64,000 bases of DNA, from the NCBI GenBank assembly GCA_005784505.1, contig VCAZ01000039.1, forward strand, positions 1,329,001-1,393,000, given 5' to 3'. Every line of letters begins with the position of its first letter. Positions within the stretch are counted from its first letter, which is position 1. Origin of the DNA: Bagarius yarrelli. Taxonomy: Eukaryota > Chordata > Actinopteri > Siluriformes > Sisoridae. Of this stretch, positions 1 to 11,566 are shown piece by piece. The notes beneath the pieces are model-generated. The model was not told the origin of the DNA, did no database searches, and was given only the letters and a program-made list of their open reading frames with translations. Both the position numbers and the translations under genes were made by a program.

Positions 1-148
1 TTGTGTGGTTACGTAATCCAGTGCTAGAGAGCAAAAACTAGGAAGAATTCAGCTGTGACCGTGTGAAGCGTGTTAATGTGGAGCAGTTTAAGTTAAAAGA
101 ACTGAGTTGCAAGTTTAAGCCAACTGAATTGCGGCTTCTTATTTCATC

Positions 149-1769
149 ATGGAAGGAATTGATTTGTCTTTGGTAAGTCAGCTAAAGATATTTTTGAAAG
201 TTATTGGAAAATATCCTGCAGAAAGTTAACAACAAAACACAGCAATCACTTTAACTTGCTTCGATTAACAATTTGGAAAGTAGATTTTGTAAATTAATAG
301 ACAGTCGTGATAAATGTTTTATTGCTAAATAGTATTAATTCATCAAAAGTGTAACAAATTTTCTGCCTTTAATTCTATGTGAATTTAGTGTTTAGTTGCT
401 TTTAATAGAAAAATAACCACTGATAGTTAAGTTTACCACTAGCATGTTTGTTCATGTTAACAATAATATTTAACGCTACAGATGACTGGCCGACCAGAGA
501 TGTTTGACTTTGAAGGCATCTCCATGGTGCATTACTTCACTGAAAACTGGGAAAATGTTCAAAACTTTCAGGCAAGACCAGATGACATCCTTATTGCTAC
601 ATACCCCAAAGCAGGTATTTTTGTGCATTAAGAGGCATTTGGCACTGTTATGGGAATAAAAGCTGTTATTGGGACACAAAAATACATTTATTTAACAATT
701 AGTAATGTGTACTACAACACTGTGTGCTTTACTTATCTAGCGTTTTACAAGTCCAATCGCAGACAGACAGAAACATTTATTTGTCTAGCCTGCTATTGTT
801 GTAGCACTGTGGCTTAGTGGTTAGCACTGTTGACTCAGTGAGCTTGGGTTTGATTCCTGGGCAGGGGCCATTCTTGTGTAAAGTTTGCATGTTCTCCCCA
901 TGTTTGTGTGGGTACTCCGGTTTCCTCCCACATGTATGTTATTTTAAATTGCCCATAGGAGTGATTGTAAGTGTGGCCCTGTGATGGACTGGTGTCCAGG
1001 GTGTACCCCTCCTGCCTTTCGCCCTTCAGAGATGGGCTGGGATAGGCTCCAGAAGCGAGTATAGAAGATGAATAATCAAATGTCCTGTCCTAATCATGTG
1101 ATTAGGAGTAATTTTTTCCCCCATTCCGGTGACCCACAGATTTCCCAAAAAATGGCAGCCTCTAGTGTAAAGTATTTTTGTATGTGTATGAGCAAAGCTT
1201 ACAGTATAAAAAGGTTTAGGCAAATTGGTAGTTAAAAAAAATAGAACTTCTATATATTGACTTAGAAGACTGTATAGCAAGTCCAGCAATCTCCATGTTT
1301 TCTCCAATTTATTTTCTTCCAGGCACCACTTGGGTTTCCTTAATCTTAGACCTACTTTATTTCGGCAATACGGTACCAGAGCGTCAGAACTCGATACCCA
1401 TCTACATGCGTGTTCCTTTTCTTGAGGCGGTTCTACCTAAGATCCCTACAGGTCAGTATCTATGCTCGATCTAGTACAACACTCCATAGGATTAATTAGG
1501 AAATGACCAGTTTGATCCTTATCTTAACAATTTTATGCACTGCAATCACATGTGCTAATAACCCTTTTTACTATTTGTACAGGGGTTGAATTAGCAGATA
1601 ATTTACCCACTAAACCACGACTCATCAAAACTCATCTACCTGTTCAGCTGGTGCCCAAGTCCTTCTGGGAACAAAACTGCAGGGTAAAGAATTTGGGACT
1701 TTTTTCATTGTAGTCTTTATTCGTATAGTGTTTTAAATAAACAAACATTGAGGTGGCGTAATGACAGAA

Positions 1770-1806
<37 letters not shown>

Positions 1807-2829
1807 AGGTTGTCTATGTAGGTCGTAATGCCAAAGACAATGTTGTGTCGTATTTCCACTTTGAGCGCATGAACGTAGCCCAACCTGAACCAGGAGACTG
1901 GAGCAGTTATCTCCAAAAGTTTATGGATGGAAAGAGTAAGTGATTGAGTTATAGTATGAAATGAGCTAACTGGAGGATAGCCTAATGGCACAACGCTAAA
2001 TTTAAGGAAAGGGTTGAAAAAGTGCTAAATGTTATACCTTACGAAGAGTTTGATTGGGTTGAAAAGTAAAAAGCAAATAAAGCTAATCTATTTATATAAA
2101 AATACAGAATAAGAATTAGTTAGAATTACAATTACCAACTTTTCTTTAGCATTCTTTTCATTTGACCTTGTAGCTGTGTTTGGACCTTGGTATGATCATG
2201 TGTGCGGCTACTGGGAGAAGAAGCAGACCTACTCTAATCTTCACTACATGTTCTTCGAGGATATGGTGGAGGTATGGAAATGTAAAACCATCTTTCTAAA
2301 ATTACCGTAATTACCAGTAATTTTTTTTTCTGTACTCTAGAACACTGAACGTGAGGTGGAGCGTCTGTGCTCTTTCCTCGGTTTATCTACACCAAAGGAA
2401 GAGAGAGAGAAAGTTACTCAAAGTACTCACTTTGACGTTATGAAGCAAAACAAGATGGCCAACTACTCCACAATCCCAGTCATGAATTTTTCCATTTCAC
2501 CATTTATGCGCAAAGGTTAATATGCTTTAAATCCATAGAATCAATTACCAAATGTTTTCTTTATTAGTATATTTAACAGAAATAAAAATACAGCTTAAAA
2601 TGATCTGAGCTGTTCTACACGTAACATTTATACTCTGCAAATGTTTGCTTAAACTTTGACCCAGACTTTTGCCTCTTTCTAATCTGCTTGACTGTTTCAT
2701 TTTTTTCCTTCTGTAGGTAAAGTCGGTGACTGGAAGAATCACTTCACGGTGAATCAGGATAACCAGTTTGAGAAACACTACCAAGAAAAGATGAAGAGCA
2801 CAACTTTAAAATTCCGAACAGTGATTTAA
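149..2829 (+). CDS. Cytosolic sulfotransferase, SULT1-type (tandem copy 1)
   Basis: The product transfers sulfate from PAPS to phenolic or steroid-like hydroxyls in the cytosol. Coding exons: 149-172, 482-614, 1323-1451, 1583-1683, 1809-1935, 2174-2271, 2341-2515, 2717-2829. All junctions are GT-AG and in phase, giving 299 residues, close to the 290-300 usual for the family. Visible motifs are the PAPS loop TYPKAGTTW (Lys about 51), the catalytic His in KTHLP (His113), YVGRNAKDNVVSYFHF, and the C-terminal RKGKVGDWKNHF. I chose the ATG at 149 because it has A at -3 and G at +4 and splices in frame. The ATG at 482 is the alternative and gives 291 residues. A six-codon upstream ORF begins at 76. 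The dimer motif KxxxTVxxxE has Asn instead of Glu (about residue 278). Family membership is sure; the exact SULT1 subtype and substrate are not. Confidence 0.93.
801..1080 (+). mobile_element. tRNA-derived SINE in sulfotransferase 1 intron
   Basis: A tRNA-like head has a box A (about 810-820) and a box B GGTTTGATTCC (847-857). The body contains the common fish SINE words GCATGTTCTCCCC and GGTTTCCTCCCAC, and the tail ends in GATGAATAAT. It lies in the intron at 615-1322. A related inverted copy is at 36225-36515. Confidence 0.75.
1772..1804 (+). repeat. (TG)n microsatellite at a splice acceptor
   Basis: About 16 TG units run up to four bases before the acceptor AG of the sulfotransferase exon that starts at 1809. 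The repeat takes the place of the normal polypyrimidine tract. Confidence 0.95.
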
Positions 2830-2861
2830 GACGTTATGAGTACCTTAATACTTTTACTCGC

Positions 2862-3053
2862 TGTACATTTACAGCATTTAGCGGACGCCCTCATTCAGAG
2901 CGACTTACATTTATATCATTTTTTACAAATAAACAGTTGAAGGTCAAGGGTCTTGCTTAAGGGCTTAGCAGCGGCAACTTGGTGGTGCTGGGAATCGACC
3001 TCTGGTTCTCCAATTTACAGTCCAAAACCTTAACTACTGCACTACCACTTCCT
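2862..3053 (-). mobile_element. tRNA-derived SINE with L2-like tail, downstream of sulfotransferase 1
   Basis: In plus orientation it begins with the tail word ACATTTACAGCATTTAGCGG and ends with the tRNA-like part CTTAACTACTGCACTACCAC, so it is inserted on the minus strand. It is the commonest SINE family of this window. Other copies are near 24.2, 25.7, 25.9, 33.9, 38.6, 44.1, 50.9, 59.1, 59.75 and 63.0 kb. Confidence 0.75.
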
Positions 3054-3229
3054 TAACTTCAATTTAATAACCATTTTTATCTACACTTTGTCTATTTTTT
3101 AAAATCATATTTATACATTATCTGTTTATTATAAACCTCAACATGTAAAAACACAGGTGCTTTATAAAACAATGACTGTCATTATACATTTTAGCTGCAA
3201 ATTGCTGCATATTACACACTGCAGGGATA

Positions 3230-3235
3230 AATAAA
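3230..3235 (+). promoter_or_regulatory. Candidate polyadenylation signal of sulfotransferase 1
   Basis: An AATAAA about 400 bases after the stop codon at 2829. If used, the 3' UTR would include the minus-strand SINE at 2862-3053. No other canonical hexamer in the preceding 3' sequence stands out. Confidence 0.4.
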
Positions 3236-3814
3236 CAACTTATACTATTTTTTCACTATGACGCTGAGTGTGAAATGCATCCAGCTGTTACTTCCCTTGG
3301 CTCTTTCCTGTGGTCTTTTTTTTAAATAGAATCTACTATCCAGCATATAAGAGTTTGGTAAGCAGATTTGGTTCAGCATAAACAAACCTATCATTATCGA
3401 AATCAAAGAAAAAAGTGAACATATGTCTAAATGTAGTACTAGAAGTCATCAGGTAAGATTCTATAAAGAATAAGAATAAAAAGGGACAGACATGTTGTAA
3501 GAAAGTAAGCAAAATTGTTACAGCTGAAAAAATACGCAGTGCATTAACATACACCTGTGATTTGATCTTCCGCCATTCAGGGATGTGCACAAACATTTTA
3601 AGGGGCATCGGTGGAATAGTGGAAAAAAGGCACTTCCTATATCTATTTCATTTTTTTAACCAAGCATTAATAATATTAACACAATAGAAGATGAATAAAT
3701 ATATAGATTAACAATTTTTAAAGTGACTGATTGTTATATAATCATGCAAAATAATTTTTTTTTCCAACACAAATATATAGAGCATGGGAAAATATATTTA
3801 TGTTTATGTCCTGA

Positions 3815-4230
3815 TTACTGTCAGGACTCAGGCTTTCCGGTCAGGCTTGCCGGGTGTGTTGCCCTGACGAGCCACCGGAGGGCAACAGTGACTTCCTGCC
3901 TCCACATGTAGACCATGTGCTCTATGTTTGTTTATGTTGTCTGTGTCTCGTCATGTCAGTCTTGTCATTGGTTGATTGTTTCCTCATTGTGTTCAGGTGT
4001 TTCTTGTTTGTTGATTCTTTCCCCCCCCCAATTAGTTTGTCTATTGATACCACAGTGTTTCTCTTGTCTTTGTTGTGTCTCAAGGTCTATGATATGGAAC
4101 CTGGTCTATGTTATGTTTGATGTTCATGTCCATGTTTTCAGGTTATGTGTTGTTGGTTTCTTGTTTTATTACTAACTTCGATTCGTTAAAAAGTTCTTTG
4201 TTTTGTTAGTGGTTTTAGTTTTTATTTTCA
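3815..4230. repeat. T-rich dispersed repeat of unknown family
   Basis: It contains words such as TCATGTCAG, TTGTCATTGGTTGATTG and TTTCTTGTTTG, which resemble two other T-rich stretches at 10270-10570 and 34725-35130 (TCATGTG, CTTGTTGTG and similar). It looks like an old interspersed element, perhaps an LTR, but I cannot assign a family. Short open frames here are not supported as genes. Confidence 0.4.
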
Positions 4231-4350
4231 TCACTGTACATTAATAACTGCACCTGCACCCAAACCAGTTTTTTACTTATTACCCTTTATAATTATATAA
4301 TTGTAATAGAAGTGATTGATGTTATAAATACAGACAGAAGATACCAAAAA

Positions 4351-4391
4351 ATGACCAGATGACCTCTTTATTGCTATTGACCCCAAAGCAG
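4351..4391 (+). pseudogene. Relic first-exon fragment of a third sulfotransferase
   Basis: The stretch reads P-D-D-L-F-I-A-I-D-P-K-A-G and is followed by GT at 4392. It matches the end of the exon at 482-614 of copy 1, which reads P-D-D-I-L-I-A-T-Y-P-K-A-G and splices at the same base. The Thr-Tyr of the PAPS loop has become Ile-Asp. No matching downstream exons were found before copy 2 at 6048, so this is probably all that remains of a lost tandem copy. Confidence 0.7.
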
Positions 4392-5374
4392 GTATCCTGT
4401 GTATTTTAAACTAATTTCTAAAAAAGAAAACGTTTATTTCGGTAAGCTGGGTTTTTCTTTTGTCATAAATGTACAATATAATTTTTATTTAAAATATACA
4501 AACTGCTGAAATCTGTAGATTAAAGAGTTAACACGGATGACACATTTATGTTCTGTAAACATTTTTCTAATTTCGATATTGTTTTTTTTTTTTTTCCGGT
4601 TTGCTTATTGTGCACAAAGTTTTGTTTTATGGTTAATCAACGGAATTGTTCTAAGACCATTTTCGCAAAAGATTTTAAGAACATTATCAAGTATGAATAA
4701 TGTCGTTTGGTTGTTCCAAATACATTGTTCTAAGTACGTTTAAGCTCAACATCAAAAAAAGAAGGTATATAAACTGTTAATAATGTTATGGGAATATTTC
4801 ATGGACATTATTTGAAGATTTTGTCCTAACATTTGGACATTTTTTTAAAGAACGTTTGTGAAAGTTCTGAGACTGTTCCTGGTCAGCCGGCATATTTTGA
4901 GTGAATAACCAAGCAATTATTACATGTTAAATTTACATCAATCGATGCAGCTTTTGACTCTCTTTGGTGGTTATTCCAGCGTGTGACAGTTTCACACAAA
5001 TTAGAGTTTTATACACAAAATAACAGTTGCAAGATGGAGGAAATGGAAATCATGAAAACGTGGCAAAACAATATCTTGTGGTAGTTTTGACAGCTCTTTT
5101 TGGATAAAGCTTGATAATGCAATGCATGCTGAAATTGTCTTGGCATGTTAGCTCAATGTGTCTGTTTTGTCTGGCGGTATGTGTAATCTAACATAAAATG
5201 ACTACAAACTGAGATTAAAGTGATTCTGAGAAAATAGTGTAAAGCTGGAAAAATCCTGTTCTGATTTAAAATGAAGTAAAGAAGTAAAGTTGTTTAATTA
5301 AATGGTTGTGACAACTAAAATATCCTGCGGTATCCGTTGTTCTGTTGTGTTACTTGTCATGTGACCCACAGCAG

Positions 5375-5407
<33 letters not shown>

Positions 5408-6047
5408 GGGAATTAAAATAGTCTGATTAAATAACATGTTATCAGATGGAAAGTATACTAAGCCTTCAAGAAGAAGGGAAGCCATGAAACACATTATCTC
5501 AGTTATAGTAGAACGGCAGAGAGGGTGGAGACAAAGCAGCCAAAGGTCTAAGTAAGGTAAACTTTTTGTAAGGGGGAAAGTTCTTGGAAAACTGTAACTC
5601 TTTCAAGCAGTAAGTCAAGCTCTTTATATATTTAATTACTTGGCATATCTGTACATGTGATTTATGCATGTTTATGCTAGTTGTATGTGAGCCAAAAAAA
5701 GTATATGACTGTTCTAAAAACTTTTAATTTGTGATAATATTTAGTATTGTTAAATGCTAACATTCTTGGTCACATACAAAAAACGTCTGTTTGTTGATGT
5801 CTGGATATGCAAATTATACCCCAGATTACTTTATACATTCCTGAAATATTACTGCAGTTTAGCCGCAAACTCTAGAGTTAAATGTCTGATTTACTGTAAC
5901 TAATCTGAAAATGATTGTTAGTAGATTCGTAAAACACATTACGCATGACAAATATTAGCTACCCTTGTTAATACAAAGTTGCGCAAGGTTTATTCCTAAG
6001 CAAGTTAGTACAAGCCCTTTCCATACCCGCAGCTTTCTGTTTTACAG
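4392..6047. other. Spacer between sulfotransferase relic and copy 2
   Basis: AT-rich sequence with a (TA)n run at about 5380-5407. Copy 2 probably has an untranslated first exon in this stretch, because its first coding exon starts directly after an AG acceptor at 6047. A donor-like CTAAGTAAGGTAAAC near 5547-5561 is a possible end of that exon, but this is weak evidence. No other gene is seen. Confidence 0.5.
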
Positions 6048-9000
6048 ATGGATCTGTCTCGACCAGAGCTTTTCGATTTCCACGGTGTGTTCATGACAAA
6101 TTATTTTACAGACAACTGGGACAAAGTCCAAAACTTTAAAGCTAAACCAGACGACATTGTTGTTGCCACTTACCCCAAAGCAGGTAACTTTATTTCATGA
6201 AATGACTGGTTAAGTTCAACTTTTAATTATGGTTTAGTTTTTTTTATCTCAAATTTAAAAAAAAATTTTTTTTAGGCACAACTTGGGTGTGCTACATTCT
6301 TGACCTACTGCATTTTCAACAGAAGTGTCCTGAGCGGGAAAAGTCTGTCCCCATATATGGCAGAGTTCCATTCCTAGAGTTAACCTACCCACCCTATCCT
6401 ACAGGTCAGAACATCTCAACCAAGACATCTTAACCGTTTCTGCAGAGATTGATTAATGTCACTAGCATTTATTAATCTATTAAACAGTAACTACATTAAC
6501 GGTGCTAGTAAAAAATAATGTTGAGGTAATACACCGAGGTTGATTTCAAATTTAAGAGGTTTAATTTGCTAGCAATAAAATATAATAGATAAAACGAAAT
6601 AAAGATAAACGATGTCATGTTTTAAAAGATAAATGATTCTTTTTCTAATTTTTTTTTTGTTCCCGGAGCCTGAAATGAAATTTAAGCCTGTTTCGTAGTG
6701 TTAATATTGTATAGTATTAAATGTCTTTGTCATATTACACAGTGGTGCTTAACGACTTACAGTGTATTCAAATATTTATATCTTTAAAGTAGATGATGAT
6801 AATTAACAACTAATATTCTGAGCGAGGTTGTTTAACCGAAAAAAAGGGGTTTTGCTCTAAAAGCCAGAAGTGTTATGACTTATTTTATATCAGACAAGTG
6901 GATTTCCATTCTGTTGGTAGTGCTTGAAAAAGTATTCATAGTCCTTGAACTTTGAACTTGTGCATTTGTATTTAGACCCCCTGCGTCAATACTTTGTAGA
7001 GCCACCTTTCGTTGCAATTACAGCTGCAAGTCTTTGGGGGTATGTCTCCACCAGCTTTGCAACTGAAATTTTTTGCCCAAGTCTTGCCACAGATGCTCAA
7101 TAAGATTTAGGTCTAGACTTTGACTGGGCCATTCTAACACATACAACGTTCTTTGATCCAAACAATTCCATTGTAGCTCAGGCTGTATGTTTAGGGTCAT
7201 TGTCTTGCTGGAGGGTGATAGGGAATAAGCAGGTATAGACGATGAATAAATGAATGTCTGAGACACTTAATCAACCATCTACTGCCATCTGCTGTTTTAT
7301 CTTCCACAGGAACAGACGTAGCGGATACCCTGCCTACTTCTCCTCGCATCATTAAAACTCATCTGCCTGTCCAATTTCTACCCAAGTCTTTCTGGGAACA
7401 GAACAGCAGGGTACTTTTTATTACAACTGTTCTTTGACAGAGATTGAAGCAGCTTTTAAAATGTTCTAATGATTTAGGCAAAGATTTGTAAGCACATAGT
7501 TAATTGAATTGAGTGGATTTGTAGTTTATAGTCTGAACATCCCATATGGATATAGTAATGTATTTATTTGGTGATTGAAAACTCAGACTTTCCTGGTGTT
7601 TATCAAACAACTAATTAATTAAATAATAATTAACTAATTTTTATCATACTAAATTATTGGAATATTAACAAAGTGTGATTAAAACAGTTGCATCCCCTTA
7701 AGCCATTTCGTTCAAGCCATTGGAATCTGGTCAAAATTTGTCATGTGATGTCAAAAACAAGGGCGTCTGCCAAATTGCCATGAATGTAAAACATACATTT
7801 AGCCAAACCCGCAGCAGATGTTTTTTTTTTTAGCATTGCCCAAGTATAAATATAATAAAAGTTGGGTCATTAAAAAAACTAGTAAAACTAGAAGGTTAAA
7901 TCTATAAGGTTAGCTATGTATTGACAGAGACAACAATATGCAGTATTTGTTGAGACATGATTATGTCGATTAGAAATTTAACATTGTGTTTTTTTGCCAT
8001 TTAGTTATTTATAGCTGTAAGTTTGTACATCTTTTAAACATTTTATGTCAAAATTTTAAGACAAAATATGTCTTTCTAATACCACTGTATGTGCTGTGAT
8101 TTGGGGACAGATTATGTGTCATTTAAATAACCTAAGGCCCAATATAGCTATACATATTAAAAGAAACTAAATAGTAAATATGATTTTAAACTTTAAAAAA
8201 AAAGTGTAAATAAACCAGCGAATTAAACTGAACCAAATTGTAGGTTAAACTAATTTTTTCTCATAGTTTTGATTTTTTCTTCCAATATATATTGTTTTTA
8301 GCAGTACAGCATTTGTCTGTTTGTAGATCGTTTACGTTGCTCGCAATGCTAAGGACAATGCAGTTTCCTATTTCCATTTTGACTGCATGGAGAAAATACA
8401 ACCCGAGCCAGGAGACTGGAAGAGTTTTTTACAAAGATTTAAAGATGGAAAAAGTAAGTGAAGAAATCTTGACATGAAGATTTGCTGTTGTTAAAGCCTT
8501 CTTTGTATTAGCAATGAAAGCTGCTCCAGCACGGTGTAATACTCCCTATATTGTACAAACAGTGGTATTCGGCTCCTGGTATGACCATGTGTGTGGATGG
8601 TGGGAGAAAAAACAGACGTCCTCCAAAATCCATTATATGTTCTATGAGGATCTGGTGGAGGTGAGATCCTGAATGCTTGATCTGACATTGTAAATGTTAT
8701 TAGAATGGCCCAGGAACCTATACTTTTAATATCCCTTTTTGAAATAAATATAATGTTGATTATAATAATTAGTAAAAGCATCAATATCTTTTACTGTGCT
8801 GGTTTTTAAGGACACTGGACGCGAGCTGAAAAACCTTGCGTCTTTTCTCGGTTTATCCCCATCAGCAGAGGAAATGAGGGAGATAATCAGACGTGTTCAG
8901 TTTGATGTCATGAAGGAGAACCCTATGACGAATCAAAGGGATGATCCAACGCTAGACTTCAGTGTCTCACAATTTCTGCGTAAAGGTAAATTTACAAAAA

Positions 9001-9202
9001 AAAAAAAAGAAAACTAAATAGTTAGCGCCCATGCTATTAGCGCCCATGCTATTACTAATCGCTACACATTTCTCAACACGTTTTTTCAGGCAAAGTCGGC
9101 GACTGGAAGAATCACTTCACTGTGGCACAGAACGAGAACTTTGATGAAGACTATAAGCAGAAGATGAAAAACACAACTTTAAGGTTTCGGGTAGAGATTT
9201 AG
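6048..9202 (+). CDS. Cytosolic sulfotransferase, SULT1-type (tandem copy 2)
   Basis: This is a PAPS-dependent cytosolic sulfotransferase and close paralogue of copy 1. Coding exons: 6048-6183, 6276-6404, 7310-7410, 8327-8453, 8563-8660, 8811-8985, 9090-9202. Six of the seven exon lengths (129, 101, 127, 98, 175, 113) equal those of copy 1, which shows recent tandem duplication. The product has 292 residues. Motifs are ATYPKAGTTW, the catalytic His in KTHLP (His106), YVARNAKDNAVSYFHF, and RKGKVGDWKNHF followed by an intact KxxxTVxxxE (Glu about 271). The start is the ATG directly after the AG acceptor at 6046-6047, matching the usual M-D-L-S-R-P-E start of fish SULT1 proteins. The exon at 8811 uses an AAG acceptor, which is less common. 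The paralogues differ in the residues after the P-loop, so substrates may differ. Confidence 0.93.
6922..7228 (-). mobile_element. Tc1/mariner-like transposon remnant
   Basis: The minus strand encodes W-P-S-Q-S-L-D-L-N-L-I-E-H-L-W, matching the SPDLNPIEHLW signature near the third catalytic residue of Tc1 transposases. The left end carries AAAAAGTATTCATAG, as in fish Tc1 termini. The rest of the transposase is missing. It lies in the second coding intron of sulfotransferase copy 2. Confidence 0.8.
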
Positions 9203-9475
9203 GTTTTCTGTCTGTAGAAATTTCCATTAGAAAAGTCTAGTTTATATGATTCACAATCCACCATTTTTTTTAATTATCTTGTATTTAATAATTATGTCAG
9301 GTCTATATATGGTAATGCAAACGATCCACTTTTGTGTAACTATTAAATTGTAACATTGTGTAAAAACTCGCTCACATTGTTTCTCACAGCAACAATACAT
9401 ATTTGTAAAAAGACAAAAATACATATTTGTAAAAGAAATACTAGTTGTTTTATTAATGAAAATATAATTATTTAT

Positions 9476-9481
9476 AATAAA
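9476..9481 (+). promoter_or_regulatory. Candidate polyadenylation signal of sulfotransferase 2
   Basis: An AATAAA about 275 bases after the stop at 9202, in AT-rich sequence. Confidence 0.4.
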
Positions 9482-9731
9482 TTTTGTACTGATTTCATGA
9501 CATTTAATTAAACATCTTACTACGTATAAAAATGAGTCTGCTTTTATTCCCTAAGTTTACCGAATGCACCTGTAATAATGCAGCATTTTGACTTTTTTTC
9601 TCTATGTGCATATCGTTATAACCCTAACCCTTACCCTTATTAACTACAGAAATGAACATTATCAAGACTTAAACCACAAGTTTCAAATAAACCATTAGTA
9701 AATGTTCATTTGGTTATGTTTGGCCACATCG

Positions 9732-9851
9732 GTGTATGAGCTCTGCACTGTAAGTGTGTATGAGCTCTGCACTGTAAGTGTGTATGAGCTCTGCACTGTA
9801 AGTGTGTATGAGCTCTGCACTGTAAGTGTGTATGAGCTCTGCACTGTAAGT
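9732..9851 (+). repeat. Perfect 24-bp x5 minisatellite
   Basis: Five identical head-to-tail units of 24 bp, each containing GTATGAGCTCTGCACTG. Units start at 9732, 9756, 9780, 9804 and 9828. The reading frame through it is open only because 24 is a multiple of three. There are no unique spacers, so it is not a CRISPR array. Perfect identity points to recent expansion. Confidence 0.97.
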
Positions 9852-9942
9852 GTAGTATTTACAGTAATTTACTGGCAATTTCGGTCGCCAGTAAGATTGT
9901 AAAAGTGCTATAAATACATATAATTATATATTAATGCTATAT

Positions 9943-9980
9943 CTATCTATCTATCTATCTATCGATATATATATATATAT
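9943..9980. repeat. (ATCT)n and (TA)n microsatellite
   Basis: About five ATCT units followed by an AT run. It is a simple sequence with no coding content. Confidence 0.9.
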
Positions 9981-10269
9981 TATAGATATTAGCATTATTC
10001 ATACAGCAATAATTTATCACGCTTTAATAAGTCATTAATTCATAGCAAAATAAATTTACAAAATGCAGTAGTTTGATGTAAGAATTAACTGTAAAAATAC
10101 AGCCATTTTTAACATTTTTTTAAAAAATAATGCAGGTGCCTTTATTTATATAGGTAATTTATATAGATAAAAAAGAATTACTGATGTTGTTGAGTTGTTG
10201 AAAACTGTTTCAGTTATTTAGTTTAAATGAAGGAATAACACAATGCTACCACATACAAAGATGTTGTCA

Positions 10270-10570
10270 GGGTTGGGGTTTAAAATTCAGTTTGTGTTTG
10301 TTTCATGTTTTGATTTTCATGTTCTTAATTCCTGGATTTGTCATGTGTTCCTTGTTCCCCATGTGATCATGTCTACTGCTTCCCTTGTCGTTGTGTCTTG
10401 TTGTGATTAGTTGTCCTTTGTCATGTGGTTTTCATTTTTGTGTTGTTATTAGTTGGTTCGTCTATCTAGCCATCTTTTTGTCTTTTGTCTTGTATTGTTC
10501 CATGTACTACTGTTGGGTGAGTTCACTTATGTCCTAATCTAGTCTATGTTTATAGTTTTGCCACTTGTCA
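10270..10570. repeat. T-rich dispersed repeat, second copy
   Basis: Rich in TTTCATGTTTTG, GTCATGTGTTCC and TTGTTGTGATTAG, resembling the stretches at 3815-4230 and 34725-35130. The family is not identified. Confidence 0.35.
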
Positions 10571-11507
10571 TGTGGGTGTGCTTATAACGTGTCTAATTGT
10601 TGGATACAGAGTGTATCTGAGTGCATTTTAGTTAGAAGTATCATATTATGTTGTGTTAAAATGAACAGGCAGATCAGCACTATAAGAGAAAAACACATAG
10701 GTTCTTTGTAAATGGAATCAATAGGCAAGGGCACCGCTAAAGGTGGAGAGTTAGGACGATTCTAAGGCCACACACACTTTAAGGGCCCCCAGATATCTCT
10801 TCTGGTTACAGTGTTAGCAGTAATCTAATAGTATATTTGGAGTGGAACCTCATGTTATTTCAGATGTCCCAAAATTGCTAGCGGCGCCCCCTGTCAGAAG
10901 GTGGAGAAATGCAAACTTGCTCCTGTGAAACAATTAATAATTTTTTTTTTTAAAAAAGCCAAAAAGTTGATAAATTGTCATCAGTTTTAATAAAAAACCA
11001 TACAGAGGTATCAGCCCAAAAAATACACAGCCATATTGAGTAAGCGAGAAGATTTTTACATTTGCAAAGAAACCGATGGGACTTTATAAGCATGCTGGCA
11101 CAAGAGACATGTTTACAGCACTAAATTCCTAAAATACAAATATAACAACAACAACAATGCTTTTCATAAGAGACAAAAAAAGCCAACCCAATGTGAGTGG
11201 GATGGGAAAGTTCGAGACAGCATTATGGCACTTTATCGTATCGTACGACAGCACAAATAAGACATTTAATTGAGCAGGTACATTCAGCTACACAATCACA
11301 TATTTTACTCAAGTGTAAAGACTCGAGCAGGTCTTTCCATTTTCACAGTTGGGATCCTCCAAGCATTCTACTAAAGAGAACAATAGAAATGTTACCATCG
11401 CTAGGGAAGATACTGGAATGAGAAGAAAACATTGCTTAAGTGCAAGAAGGTACAGTATATTATATTAGATGTTTTAAATTCCCCCTTTATTAGAATATAT
11501 ATATATA

Positions 11508-11566
<59 letters not shown>

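Noticed and set aside
1761..1943. A 60-residue plus-strand protein starting in the TG repeat
   Set aside because: It is intron sequence read through into the sulfotransferase exon at 1809-1935.
3723..4175. Three overlapping Cys/Leu-rich open frames
   Set aside because: They lie in a T-rich dispersed repeat with no splice partners or known similarity.
9732..9851. CRISPR array or a repeat protein from the 24-bp units
   Set aside because: Units are contiguous with no spacers, this is a vertebrate nuclear locus, and the frame is open only because 24 is divisible by three.
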